Assembly (NCBI GenBank): GCA_902651635.1
Contig: CACRSC010000010.1
Span: 533,626 to 597,625, forward strand
Reading direction: 5' to 3'
Source of the DNA: Mastigamoeba balamuthi
Lineage: Eukaryota > Evosea > Mastigamoebida > Mastigamoebidae
Length of the DNA: 64,000 nucleotides
Of the stretch, positions 46,320-58,010 are shown piece after piece. A program made the translations under genes and the position numbers. The notes under the pieces are model-generated. The model did no database searches, was not told the origin of the DNA, and saw nothing but the letters and a program-made list of their open reading frames with translations. Each line of letters opens with the position of its first letter. Position 1 is the first letter of the stretch.

Positions 46320-46700
46320 GAATTCAATTCAAATTCGACCTTTTACAACCGCGTTGGAACCCAAAGGGCAAGCACGACACGTGCCGCGCCTTACGAAAAC
46401 TCGGCCCCAATCGCCCCGAGCCCGCGCAATTGCGGATTCAAATTCAAACCGCTCCGCTGTCGCCCGCTTTTTGGCGCCGCCGCTGAGCGCAGACTTCCAG
46501 ATATGAGGTTCGAGCCACGGGGAGAGGACCGGGGACGCACCGCTGAGGGAACCGGGACACGTCCGAGGGTGGACGGAGGGCACCGCACGAGCCGCAGCCT
46601 CGCAGACTCGAGGGGCCTCTTCGTAGCCCGGGTGGTCACGCGTGGCGTCACCAAGGGAGATTCTCGGATCTCCCGGGAACCTCGGCGCTTGGCAGGACCG
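46320..46700. repeat. third, diverged copy of the repeat module
   Basis: Directly behind the left arm, a second stretch resembles the arm's 45840-46130 part in the same orientation: GGCGCCGCCGCTGAGCGCAGAC, CGCACCGCTGAGGG, GGTGGACGGAGGGCACCGCA, then GTCACGCGTGGCGTCACC, each with substitutions. It is more diverged than the left and right arms are from each other, so the family is older than the inverted pair. Confidence 0.65.
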
Positions 46701-46786
46701 AGGAACAGGCAACAGACCCCTACCTCCGCCCAGCCATTACACAGCGCCCCAGCAGAGGGGGTGTGCGGTCCCGTGTTGTGTTGTGT

Positions 46787-49685
46787 CTATGCAAGCTCTT
46801 TACAAACAACCGACCTCGTGGCGGGCCAGTCCACTGTATACCGCAGCGGCACGTCCATCGTCTTGTTGGGCGGCACTCGCAGCACCCACGTCACCGTCCC
46901 CGTCTCGGCCTTGTACTGCGTGCTCACGTAGGGCTCCCTGGGCTCCCTGGCCTCCCTGGGCTCGCCCTTGCCGCCCTCCCTGCGCCCAGCCGCGGGCTCG
47001 GGCTCGAGCAGGGCGACGCGGATCTGGTCGTCGGTGCTCACGGGGATCTGGTCCTGCAGCTCCACGAGCACCTCGCTGGCCCGGGCGTTGCGGATGACGA
47101 TCGTCCGCGTGAAGCGCTCGACGACGCGGGCCTTGCGGACCCACCCGCCCTGGTTGTCGCGCGTCTGCTCGACGGGGCGGTACTCGGCCGTCACCAGCGC
47201 GTCGTTGCCGAGCAGCAGCACGAAGCGCTCCGACGGCATGACGTCGGGCATCGCCGACGAGCACGTGAAGACGCCGTCGACGAAGACGCTGGCGGGGCCC
47301 GCCAGCAGCGGCAGCCCCGCGCCGTTGGTGATGGCCGCGCGCACGCACGAGCAGTGCGTCGCGCGCGGGACCAGCACGTGGGCCAGCTCCACCTCGAGGG
47401 CCACCGAGGCGACGGCCGTGCGCAGCGGCGCGGCCCCGGGGCCGCCGGGTATCGAGCACCTGCGCGCCAGCGGCAGCAGCACGGCGGGCACGCACTTCTC
47501 TGCGACGGCGAGGATGCTGGCGCGCTGCACGCGCGTGGCGCTGTGCTGCGAGCCGTCGTCGAGCTCGCCGCTGGTGTCGGGCGAGCACGCCGACGCCGAG
47601 TCGAGCGTCGCGTCGGGCACCACGAACCCGGGGTTCTGCAGCGACCGCAGGCTCGAGCTGCCGGGCGGCATCATCATCGAGAAGCCCGCGGGGCTCTCGG
47701 AGGTCAGGTCCTCCATCTCGGAGCGCGTCGAAGTGAACGACTCCCTCCTGAACAGCCCGCGCGAGGGCGCCGCCCCCTTGGCCTGCGTCGACTGCGAGCT
47801 CAGGGCCTGCGCGCGCTGCTGCTGCTGCACAGCCTGCTCCGCCGTCAGCGGGGCGAACGACAGGGCCGCGGCGGGCGGGGCCGCGGGCGCCTGGCCGGCG
47901 AGCGGGGGCGAACTGGCCGTCGACAGCGAGATCTGCGCGTCCTGCCAGTCCTCGCCGCTGCCGTTGGCCACGACGGCGTAGAACGCGACCTGCAGCGACC
48001 GCTCGGTGCTCTGCGCCCGCGTGTCGTACTCGGGCGACCACGACGCCCCGTCGACGACGTACGAGAACCTCAGCGACACCTGCGCCCTCTCCGCCTCCTC
48101 CTGCGGGCCCTCGTCGGCGCTCTGCTTCTCGTCGGGCCTCGCCTGCAGCTGCGGCCTCGTCACGCACAGGACGATGTCGACGTCGTACGGCCTCCCCCGG
48201 GGCTCCGCGGGCGCCAGCGCGGGGTCCGACTGCGCGGTGCTGAGCAGCCGCGCGAGCCTCTGCTCCGTCTCGCGGTACTTCTTGTCGATCGTCGCCTCGC
48301 GCTCCTCGAGGGCCTCGAGCTGCGCCTCGTAGAAGTCCAGGAACGCCCCGACCCTCTTCAGGTACTCCCCCGTCATCCACACGGGCGCCGCCGCCGCCCC
48401 TGACGTGTCGTAGGCCCCGGGTATCCGCTGCGCGTCCCCCGCGTCGAGCGCGTCGGCCCGTAGCGGCGAGAGCGAGCGGAAAGCGGGCGGGGTGGCGGCC
48501 CTTGCGAGCGGCTGCGGGGCCGGGGGCTGCGGGGCCGCGCGTGGGGTGGCCGGGGGCACCTGCAGCAGCGCTGGCGACGCTGGCGGGGCCTCGATGCGCG
48601 CGTGGGCAGCGGCAGACTGCGTCTCCCTGGCCCAGCCGTCCAGCCAGTCCCTCCGCTTGCCGCACCGCTCGCGCTGCGCTGTCAGCTGCGCCAGGGTGTC
48701 CTCCAGCTGCTCCCTCTCCCTGCAGCCCACCCCAGCGCCGCCCCAGCTCGTCAGCCGTTGCGCACGAGAAACTGGGGAACTGGGGACATCCCAAGTGGCC
48801 CCTTCCATCGCACACAAAAAAATGACACAAACGCAGGACACCTGAGCCAGCAAACCCACGGCAGACCACGCCAGAGCGAGGGGGCCCTTGGTGTGTGTGT
48901 CCCCCGAGGCACATGAGCCGCCAGTTATCTCGGACAAATGTAAAGTACACACACCGCAGGCCCCCTGACGCCTCGGGCGGGCGAGTGCCCCCCAAAATGC
49001 CAACGCTCCTTCCCAGCACAAACACAACCAGCCCGGGTGGGCGCGGGAAGGGCCTCGAGGGAGAGGGGTTCGGGCTGGCAGCGTCGCCCAGTGGGGGGGG
49101 TGTACGGTAGGCATTCCTCCCGAAATAGCGTCGGCGATTCCCCCACTAATGCAGACTGTTTTCGCCGCAGCAGTTGGGGAGCCCGCCAGCCAGCCCGGGT
49201 GGGCGTGGGAAGGGGCCTTGAGGGAGAGGAGTCAGAGGATCCCGGGTGGGCAGCGTGGCTACGGGGGAGGGGGTAGGCAATCCCCCCGAAATGGCGCCAG
49301 CTGTTGCCTCAGTAATGCACTGATTCCGCTCGCAGTGGGGACTGGGGAGCCCGGCAGTGGAGAGCAGAGGGGAGGGCAGTGCGCACTCGCACAGCTCCCG
49401 CTCCTCGGGCTCCACAGACGGCGAGCCCTCGCGGGCGGGGCGCACCGCCACCGACGCGACGCGCACCGAGACGAGCGCGGGCCCCGCGCGGGCGCCGGTG
49501 GCGGCAGCGGCGGCGACGGCGAGGGAGTTGGGGACCATGGCGCTGGCCACGCGGCCCACGCGCACCGCGTGCTCGCCGCAGGGCAGCAGCAGCGCCGTCG
49601 TGCGCGCGACGAGAGCCCGGCGGCGGTGCACGACGACGCTGTCGATGGGGCACGCGTCGGCCCACACCCGGAGCGGGCCGTCCAT
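46787..49685 (-). CDS. DUF4140/DUF4139 domain protein (MuiA-like)
   Basis: Exons 49387-49685 and 46787-48719 (667-nt intron, donor GTGCGC) give 743 residues. The N-terminal DUF4140 region has PIDSVVVHRRRALVARTTAL. A coiled coil follows (EREQLEDTLAQLTAQRE). The C-terminal DUF4139 beta-rich domain includes VSLRFSYVVDGASWSPEYDT, the hallmark of the family, and ends with WVLRVPPNKTMDVPLRYTVDW. A Ser/Gln-rich insertion lies in the middle. Members occur in bacteria, fungi and protists; the function is not established. The first exon is duplicated across the assembly gap to its right. The intron holds a ~162-bp tandem repeat. Confidence 0.85.
49031..49354. repeat. two diverged ~162-bp tandem units inside an intron
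   Basis: Units start at 49031 and 49193 with AGCCCGGGTGGGCG followed by GGGAAGGG. Both then share GAGGGAGAGG, CCCGAAAT, CAGT/CACTAATGCA and a closing GGGGAGCCC. They are diverged, unlike the 168-bp array. They lie entirely within the intron of the DUF4139 gene. Confidence 0.7.
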
Positions 49686-50268
49686 GACAACGACGACGGG
49701 CGGGTGGGGGGTGGGATTTGTTCTGGAAAGATATTATCTGCCCTGAAGATTTTCTCCGAGATATTCGGGATCTCTTCCGCGCNNNNNNNNNNNNNNNNNN
49801 NNNNNNNNNNNNNNNNNNNNNNNNNNNNNNNNNNNNNNNNNNNNNNNNNNNNNNNNNNNNNNNNNNNNNNNNNNNNNNNNNNNNNNNNNNNNNNNNNNNN
49901 NNNNNNNNNNNNNNNNNNNNNNNNNNNNNNNNNNNNNNNNNNNNNNNNNNNNNNNNNNNNNCGCGGGCCCCGCGCGGGCGCCGGTGGCGGCAGCGGCGGC
50001 GACGGCGAGGGAGTTGGGGACCATCGCGCTGGCCACGCGGCCCACGCGCACCGCGTGCTCGCCGCACGGCAGCAGCAGCGCCGTCGTGCGCGCGACGAGA
50101 GCCCGGCGGCGGTGCACGACGACGCTGTCGATGGGGCACGCGTCGGCCCACACCCGGAGCGGGCCGTCCATGACAACGACGACGGGCGGGTGGGGGGTGG
50201 GATTTGTTCTGGAAAGATATTATCTGCCCTGAAGATTTTCTCCGAGATATTCGGGATCTCTTCCGCGC
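49476..50268. repeat. 307-bp direct repeat flanking an assembly gap
   Basis: 49476-49782 and 49962-50268 are the same 307 bp with only about two mismatches seen (ACCATGGCG against ACCATCGCG; CAGGGCAGC against CACGGCAGC). They are separated by 179 N at 49783-49961. The repeat holds the first exon of the DUF4139 gene and its promoter with GAAAGATATTATCTGCC and GAGATATTCGGGATCTC. Most likely two overlapping contig ends were scaffolded instead of merged; the mismatches may be allelic. Confidence 0.85.
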
Positions 50269-50277
50269 GAGCGAAAA

Positions 50278-52717
50278 ATGGAGGGCGAGGGCGGCGGCGG
50301 CGTGTGGCTGACGCCGGAGGAGGCGGCTGCCAGGAAGGAGGCGCAGAAGAGGAAGGCGGCCGGAGACGACGAGGACGGCGAGAAGAAGCGGCACAAGAAG
50401 CACAAGGAGCGCAAGCACTCGAAGCACCGCCACAAGCACCACCGCCGCAGCTCCAGCTCCAGCCCCGACACGGACCCCGCCGCCGACGCCCAGCCGCCGC
50501 TTCCAGCCCCGGAACCGCCGAGACCCGACGGACCCGGCAGCCCCGGAAAGCCCTGCGCCGAGCCGGGAAATGCCGGCGCGGAACTGGGAAATGCCTGCGC
50601 GGGCGCCCCGGCAGCGGCGCAGCGCGAGTCGTGGATGACAGCCCCGCCGCCGCCGAGCGCCGGGGCCCTCGCGCTGGCCCGCGCGCGCGAGGAGGAGGCG
50701 CAGCAGCGCGCCGAGCGCGAGCGCGAGGAGGCCGAGCGCCAGCAGAGCGCCACGCGGTCGCGCGTCCGCGAGCTGAACCCCTACTGGGCCGCCGGGGGCG
50801 AGGGGCTGCCCCCGGCCAGCGCGGGCGCCGAGGGGGACGCCCAGGGCGCGGCGGGGGTGGGTGACGGCGGCGCGGGGTGGCGGGCGCGTGCGCTAACGAG
50901 GGCGCGCGAGAGGGCGCGGGAGGAGGGCAGGCAGCTCGACGACGTCGTCCGCGAGCGCTGGGAGAGCGTCGCGGAGCTCGAGAAGGCCGCCGAGCGCGAG
51001 AGGGCGTCGCGCGGGCGGCCGGGGACGAGGCCGGGCGACCGCGACCGCGAGCAGCGCTCCGGGAGGCGCGGAGGAGGCCCGCAGGGCAGGGCGTACCTGC
51101 AGGACAGCGCGCCCGTCATGCGGCAGCCAGAGGTCTCTGGCGACCTCAGGTGGTCGCACTCGCACTCGCACTCGCCCGCTGCTGAGCCCGCGCCCGGCGG
51201 CCCTGGCGAGGAGGAGAGCCAGCGGGGCCCCGAGTCGAGGAAGAGGCCCGCAGAGGACGAGCCGCCCGCAGCAGCGCCGCCCGAGCAGCGCCAGAAGCAG
51301 AGCGAGGAGCGCCCGGCAGACGCCGATGCTCCCGAGAGCAGCGCTCCTGCGCGGCAGCCGGAGGAGCAGCCCCCCGCCGCAGCCGCGGAGCAGAGGGAGG
51401 CGCAGCCCCCGAGGCCGGCACTGGACCCCAACGCGCTCGCGGCGCAGGCGCTGAAGGCGAAGCTCATGGGGAAGATGGACGAGTACGAGCGCCTGCAGGC
51501 GCTGGCAGAGTCCGCACGCACGCAGCAGCGCGCCCCAGCGGGTTCCTCTCGCGAGCCCGACGAGGCCCCCGGCTCCAGGAGGGTCGTCACGCTCCCCTCG
51601 TACGGTGCGTGTCGCTGCCTCGAGCGCAGCACCACTGTGTGTCCCCGCTGTGTCTCAGCTGATGGCCTGCGCAGACGAGAGGGGGCGCAAGGTCGAGGTG
51701 CGCAGGGCGGAGGACCAGATGCAGCTGAGGGACAAGCAGGCGGCGATGTACGACAAGGCGGGCAACAGGGTGCGCTACTTTGCCGACGACGACGAGGCGC
51801 GGGACGCGTCGGAGCTGCTCGCGCGCGAGCGGGCCGCCGGGGGCGCGCGGTCGTACGACGAGCAGCTGGCGAGGCAGATCATGAAGCAGAGCACGTTCCG
51901 CTCGAGCGAGCTCTTCGGCGGCGCGGGCGGCGACTACGACGAGGAGCAGCTGATGACCGAGGACGGGCCGCGCAAGATGAGCAGGCGGAACCTGCAGCGG
52001 TCCGAGGAGCGGCAGCGCAGGCAGGCGATACAGGCGCACAACGCGGCCGAGCGGAAGCTGGCGCAGTGCTCGCTGTGCCTCGACAGCAGCGCGGGCGAGG
52101 GCGCCAGGGGCCTCGTGGTCAGCCACGGCGAGACGGTCTACCTGTCGCTGCCGCAGCGCGGGTCGCTGGTCGAGGGCCACTGCGTGCTGGTGCCCACGCA
52201 GCACACGACGGCGATGCGGGCCGCCGACGAGGACGTCGTGCGCGAGGTCGAGGCGTTCAAGTCGGCGCTCGTGCGTATGTTCCGCGCGCAGGGCAAGGGC
52301 GTGCTGTTCATGGAGACGGCGACCAACTTCAAGCGCTCGTACCACACGTTCGTCGACGTCGTGCCGCTGCCGAGGCACCTCGCCGATGAGGGCCCGCTCT
52401 ACTTCAAGCAGTCGATCATGGGCTCGGACACCGAGTGGGCGCAGCACAAGAAGCTCATCGACACGCGCGGCCGCGGCCTGCACCGCTCCATCCCCAAGGA
52501 CTTCCCCTACTTCTTCGTCGACTTCAACGGCGAGGGCGGGTTCGTCCATGTCGTCGAGGACGAGGGCAAGTTCCCCCACTACTTCGGCCGCTCGGTCGTC
52601 GCAGGCATGCTGGAGCTCGGCCCCGAGTCGTACCTCAAGCCCAGGAGGTCCTCCCCGCAGGAGGAGGCCCAGGCGGTCCAGCGCTTCGCGCGCCAGTGGG
52701 AGCAGGCGCGCTCGTAA
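50278..52717 (+). CDS. CWF19L2: CWF19L2-like spliceosomal protein
   Basis: Two exons, about 795 residues. The N-terminal half is highly charged and low-complexity (KKRHKKHKERKHSKHRHKHH, Arg/Glu helices). The C-terminal half holds the two CwfJ domains: CSLCLDSS, GETVYLSLPQRGSLVEGHC, VLVPTQHTTAM, FMETATNFKRSYHTFVDVVP, then PKDFPYFFVDFNGEGGFVHV and FGRSVVAGML. Family members act late in splicing and in lariat turnover. The intron ends at 51658. Its donor is either GT at 51583 or GC at 51607 (GGT|GCGTGT); both keep the frame. The start ATG lies 9 bp after the promoter repeat at 49962-50268. Confidence 0.9.
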
Positions 52718-53254
52718 TCAACAACGGTGTTGCTGACGACACCAAGCCTCTTTTTGGTAGTAAAGGGCTGATGCTACACACGTTCGGGGGTCCAGCCAGA
52801 ACCCAATGAGCGAGTCGCACGCTGGACACATCTTGGTTGCAGAGTAGGCTAAGGGCGGAGATGGCGAGCACAGAAGACCTGATGGCACCGACGCGCGGGC
52901 TCTTTCGGCGTCGCGTTTAGTATTTGTCTGGCTGGAGAGCTGGAGGCAGCAAGGGCAGGGAGGATAGGGACTTGCGAAAGAACCAGGGGCACGCAACCAA
53001 CTGCCGTGCTGTGTTATGCACAACATTGTTGTGATGTGTTGTCGTCGATCTTCATGATCACCGAGCATGGTGTGGTACACCGCCAACATGCGGCAGGCCT
53101 CTCTGGCGCAGGGGCCTGTGGCCCTGGCTGGCGTGTGTGCTCTGGGGATGGCTGCTGTATGCTCCACTTTGTACTTGGCGATCAAAGAAAAGGTGGTATG
53201 TGATACGATTCCATATGGTCTGGTCGGCAATTCAGCTCGCTGTTGCGGCACGCC
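52718..53254. other. intergenic with a small doubtful ORF
   Basis: 537 bp. A plus-strand frame 53067-53258 (62 residues) has one hydrophobic segment (VALAGVCALGMAAVCSTLYL), but it overlaps the 3' end of the hydrolase gene and has no other support. Otherwise nothing is seen. Confidence 0.35.
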
Positions 53255-54489
53255 CTAGTGGAACAGCACGGAGATGCCCTCCTCGGACCCGAACATCAGC
53301 GCGCCGTCGTGGCCAACTCCGGGGACGTCCACCGCCCTGTGCACTGCGCGTTGCCGGCGTGAGCAAGCGACGGGTGGGCGGCGACGCCAGCGCAGGCGCC
53401 TCTCACCCTTGCGGCCGTAGAAGTAGCGGAGGTAGTTGGACCAGGCCACGCCCCTCTCGTAGCGCCACCTGCCCTGCAGCATCGCCTCGCAGTCCCTGTC
53501 CAGCCCGTGCGAGTCGCACGTGGGGTCCAGGTCCTCGTTGCACCTGCAGCGGGGCAGCGGGGCAGCTGAGAGGGGCGACGGGGAAGAGAGAGAGAGAGAG
53601 AGAGCGGGGGGCGCACGTGTCGGCCGTGCCGCGCAGGTAGACGACGTCGCGGGCGGCGAAGCGCTGGCGCAGCTCGTCCGGGGTGCCCGAGGCGGCGACG
53701 TAGGGGTTGGGGTGGCCGAGGCCGTAGCGCCAGTCGTCGTAGGCGGGGCAGGCGGCGGCCGCGCTGGCGTTGGGCGGCGCAAAGGCGTCGAGGGCGGGCA
53801 GCAGCGGGCGCTCGGGCGTCAGGTACGGGAACGACGACGGGTTGGCCACCACGACGCGCAGGCCGACGCCCGGCGGCACCCCCACGCGCGTGGCCGCCGC
53901 GTAGCGCACCATGATCTGCCCGCCCGCGCTGTGCCCCGCGAGCACCACGCGCCGCACCGACGGCAGCCGCCTGCGATCTCTGAATATCAGACATTTTCCC
54001 GATCCAGTTTGGCAGAGGGCAGAGAGCGGACGAGAGCAGCTCGACGAGGTGGTCGAGGACGTCGAAGGAGCTGGCGGTGGGCCCGGCCGCGGCGGAGGAG
54101 GGGTCGCCCTTGTTCCAGTCCTCGCCGTCCCAGAAGAGCTCGCCGGGCAGGGGCCCGTCCTCCTTCTGGAGGAACCGCGGGGCCACGACCAGCACGCTCG
54201 CGTTGCCCCCGGGGTACGCGGCCCCCAGCGCCTCCACCATCGAGCAGTAGTAGTCGTCGGCGTTGCGGTTCATGCCGTGCTGCGAGACGACCGCCAGCGT
54301 GTACCGGGCGACGGGTTTCGCGTTCGTCGGGTCCGCGGAACCGACGTCGACGGGGCTGTAGTAGGGCAGCGTCATCGAGGGCGCGCTGGGGAGCTTGAGG
54401 TGGCGCAGGGGGGGCAGAGGGCAGTCGGCTGCGCTCGCGGTGGCGACGGCGACCGACAGGGCAGCCCACACCGCGCAAACACCACGCAT
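53255..54489 (-). CDS. secreted alpha/beta-hydrolase
   Basis: Exons 54032-54489, 53617-53970, 53407-53543 and 53255-53343 give 345 residues. A signal peptide (MRGVCAVWAALSVAVATASA) opens the protein. VARYTLAVVSQHGMNRNADD is the usual first strand with an oxyanion-side HG, and VVLAGHSAGGQIMVRYAA carries the nucleophilic Ser in GHSAG. The acid is probably in VVYLRGTADTC, and PGVGHDG near the C-terminus carries the catalytic His. Cys pairs around CNEDLDPTCDSHGLDRDC fit an extracellular protein. Lipase, esterase or peptidase activity cannot be told apart. Donors are GTCCGC, GTGCGC and GTGAGA. Confidence 0.82.
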
Positions 54490-54758
54490 GGCTCGCAACC
54501 CAACAGGCAACAACAGCAGGCATATCTAGATCTTCCTGACGTCACGGTCTGATATCGAGCGATCTCAATTGTCCTCTTCCGGCATAAATGGCACATCAGC
54601 AGGTGCTGGGCGCATTGTTGTTGATGCCACAGTGGTCGGAGCTCCCAGAACTCTCCCTTCGCCAGCGCAGCGAGGAAATATCCGCAGATTCTGATACTTG
54701 GGGATAGGAATCTGCCATCTGCGAACGTAGCGGCATTTGCACGCCGATCGTCGAGGCC
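54490..54758. promoter_or_regulatory. divergent promoter with GATAT motifs on both sides
   Basis: 269 bp between two divergent starts. Near the hydrolase start are CATATCTAGATCTTCC, TGACGTCA and CTGATATCGAGCGATCTC (54522-54566). Near the right-hand start are GGAAATATCCGCAGATTCTG, ATACTTGGGGATAGG and AATCTGCCATCTGC (54674-54722). This is the clearest example of the motif set seen upstream of many genes. Confidence 0.55.
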
Positions 54759-57700
54759 ATGGAGGCAGTGGAAGCACGGCACCGAGCCGTCCTCGAGCTC
54801 CTGGGCCTGCAGGACCGCGAGATCGTTGCCGCGCAGGTCCGGGCACCCTCTGCTGGCCCAGCCAACCCCCCCAGACAGCCGCCCAGCCAGCGGCCCCTAA
54901 TAATAGTCCCCTCTGCTGGCCGCCCTCCCCCAGGAGCGCTTCCAGCGCAGGGCCCGCGCGGTCGCAGGCCTCGCCATGGCGTTCCAGACGGCCTTCGGCG
55001 ACGCGTACGAGAGCGAGGCAGAGAGCCTGGCCCGCCGTGCCCGCGCCCTGGTCTCGGCCTACGCAGAGGAGGCCCGCAAGGTCCCCTGCGCCCCCTCAGC
55101 AGTGGCTCTGCTCGCACTTGCCTGTGGCCTCTGACTCCCTCTCCCTCTCCCTCTGTGCCCACGCCACTCCTGCTGTCCCTCTGTCTCTGGGTCCCTTCTG
55201 CCACTCTGCCGTCATCTCTCATCTGCGCACTGCCCCTGCAACTGATTCGGTCCTTACTCCTCCTTCCCCTCTGTCTCTGTGTCGTTATGTCCTTGTGTTT
55301 CTTGTGCGCTGTCCTTCTGTAACTTCTTCTGTCTTTCTTGTGCTGCCTCTTTGCTCTGTCCGTGTCTCTGTTCTGTCCCTCTGTCTCTGTCGTCACTGTC
55401 GCTGCCTCTGGGCTCGCTGTGTCCTTCCTCTGTCTGTTTCTGTCTGTGCTGTGACTCTGTCTGGCGCACGACAGGCAGCGGTGGTATCGCAGCGGCAGGG
55501 AGAGGCGTCGGCGGGGGTGACGGACCACACGCGCGAGCAGGTGGACGCGGACAGGCTGTGGCGCTGCTTCTGCGCGCGGGTGGCGCACGACAGCCGCGGG
55601 GAGGTGCGCCCAGAGGCGCTGGCCAGCTCGTCGCCAGAGTTCGCTGCCGTCCGGGACCAGTACGCGGGGCTGCTGGCCAAGCGCCACGCCGACGAGGGCG
55701 CGCTGGCGGTGGCTGTCTGCAGGATCGTCAAGCTGACGTTCAGCGACGCCCCCAAGCCCACGGGTGTCGACCGCAAGCTCGGCAAGCGCATCGGGAAGAC
55801 ATGTGAGGCCACTCTCTCGCCACTACCGCACTCGCCCCACTCTCGTCTCTCAGTAGGCCCGGGAACATTCGACTCTCCTCTCCTCTGCACACTCTCACAC
55901 GTTCTCTTCTCTTGAACACACCCCCTGCTCTCTTGCCCCCATTGTCACTCTGGCGCCCGCACTTGATTCACAGCTGCGCGTCTGCTGTTCTCATGATAAT
56001 TGCTGTGTGCAGTGCGAGGTCCCACAGGCGTTGTGGAGCTCGTGCAGGCACTGCAGGCGGGGACAAAGGACTCGCCCTCTGTGCCCCGCGCGTCGCAGCA
56101 GTCGACGAGGCAGGCGCACTCTGCGAGGTCCCGTGAGGCCGCGCGGGCGGTGTCGCGGGAGGGCGTGGCCAAGGAGCTGCGCAAGTACGGCGCCGGCAAC
56201 ACGCTCTTCGACTTTGAGGAGGAGGCCAAGGCCGAGGAGACGCTGGCCTCGACCCTCATGGAGAGGCTGCGCCCCCTGGAGCGCTCGTCGACTGAGCTCT
56301 ATGTCACCGACGACGTCGAGGTCCCCGCGTCCCTGCCCACCGACTCCCACGCCCACTGCGGCGACAGCGGTACTGCGGCCCAGCGGCTCTGTTCCTGACC
56401 CTCTTTCCTCCCCTCCCCAGGGGTCTCGCCGATCCGTGGGGCCGATGACCTCCCTCCCGGGTGGTACCTGGGCGTGCGCCGCCTTCCCGACCGAGTCGTC
56501 CGCTTTCCCTCGTTCGACAGGTCGACGTTCCTCGAGAGAAAGCGTGCGGACCGTCGAGGACCGTTGCCGCCCGAGTGCTCACCGCAGTGGTGCGCATTGC
56601 AGTCATCGACTGGATGAGGCCGGCCTCGGTCCTGTCGTTCGGGCAGATCTTCTACAACTCGGAGGAGCTCTCCCTCTCCAACGGGACGCACACGGGGTCC
56701 GGGCCTGCGGTGGCCTACGTGCGGTCGAGCGGCGCCGAGCTCGGCGGATGCCACGTGCGCTCGTCGCGGCTGATGCTGCAGGGCGAACAGCAGGTGCAGA
56801 CTGTCGAGGCGTGCCCCGTGGGCCGGGCAGACGCCTCGCTGCTGTTCGTCCAGGCCACCATCGCCCATCTCCTCATGCACGAGTACGCCTGCTCGCTGCT
56901 CGACGGCTCGTCCGCGCTCTCTGTGCCCGAGAAGGACAGGGCGGCCCTGCGCGACAAGCTCGGCAAGCAGGCGCCTGCGCTGAAGCACCTGTACCGCGTC
57001 GAGTCCGACGGGACCTGCGTGTGGATGTCGCCGCTGCTCGAGCACGAGATCCACGAGCTCGTCGGGCTCTACGTTGTGCGCACGCCGCAGCTCCCGTGCT
57101 CGGTGGTCCTCTTCCCCGACCTGCACGACGCCAGTGCGCGCCTCGCTCGCTTGTTGTCCCGTGGTCTCCTCCCTCCCTGACGCTGGCACGCACCGCAGAG
57201 GCCTCGCAGCACCTCTACTGCTACCTCTACCCGCAGGCCCCGACTACCATTAGGCCGCCGTCGTCGCGTCCCGAGTACCTCATTCAGTACAAGCTGGTAG
57301 TGAGCGACACGCCGGACGAGGACCCAGTCCCTCAGATCCCGTTCTTCTCGGGGTCCGTTCCCCCTACCTGGCCTGGCCTGGGGGGCCTCTCCGCACGCTC
57401 ATCCCGCTTACCCCGCAGAGTGTGCTCGTGGATCGGGTGCCCGTCCAACTCGGTGGGAGCCAACGCCCAGTTCCCGGGGCTCTTTCTGTGCTCGCTGCAC
57501 TGGTGCGCTCCTGCCGCTCGTTCTCTCCCCTGTCTGTGGTGGCAGGGCTTACACCACGGCGGCCGCAGGGAGATGATGAAGGAGCTGGAGGAGAAGGCCG
57601 CCAAGGCCAACAGGTTCTCGAGGAGGTCCGGCGGCGTCGAGGCGCCCATCTCGCGGTTCCCCGAGGCCAGGCCGTCGGTGGCCGCGGACCCGGCGACGAT

Positions 57701-58010
57701 ACGCGCGTCGATGCCGGCCATCTCGGACCTGCTGGCGGGCGCCGCCGAGGCGCACCTGCAGCAGGAGTTCACTGCCGCCGTGCACGCGCTCAAGAGCAAG
57801 CAGGGCGACAGGAAGCAGGCGCTGCAGCAGGAGATCAGCAGCCTGCAGGAGGAGCTGCGCAGGCACAGCGCCGGGGCGGCGGCGGCGGCGCCCTCGGCAA
57901 GCTCCAGCCCGCGGGCTGCGGCGCAGTCCGCGAGCTCGTCGCCGCGCGCGCCGTCGCGCAAGGCCGGCAGCGCGCGCAGCAAGTCGTGGTACACACGCAT
58001 CTTCGTGTAG
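54759..58010 (+). CDS. uncharacterised 747-residue protein
   Basis: Nine exons (54759-54836, 54934-55080, 55475-55802, 56013-56369, 56421-56543, 56603-57133, 57199-57352, 57419-57502, 57569-58010) join in phase. The N-terminal ~75 residues are helical and charged. A helical region of about 110 residues follows (VDADRLWRCFCARVAHD, RIVKLTFSDAPKPTG), then a Ser/Thr-rich linker. A globular part contains LPPGWYLGVRRLPDRVVRFP, IDWMRPASVLSFGQIFYNSE and CVWMSPLLEHEIHELVGLY. The end is a coiled coil with a Ser/Ala-rich basic tail (SWYTRIFV*). I do not recognise the family; a trafficking or adaptor role would be a guess. Donors include GTCCGG, GTGCGG and GTGCGC. Introns 5 and 8 are the least certain. 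Confidence 0.65.

Noticed and set aside
53067-53258. 62-codon plus-strand ORF with a hydrophobic segment
   Set aside because: Overlaps the end of the hydrolase gene and has no other support.
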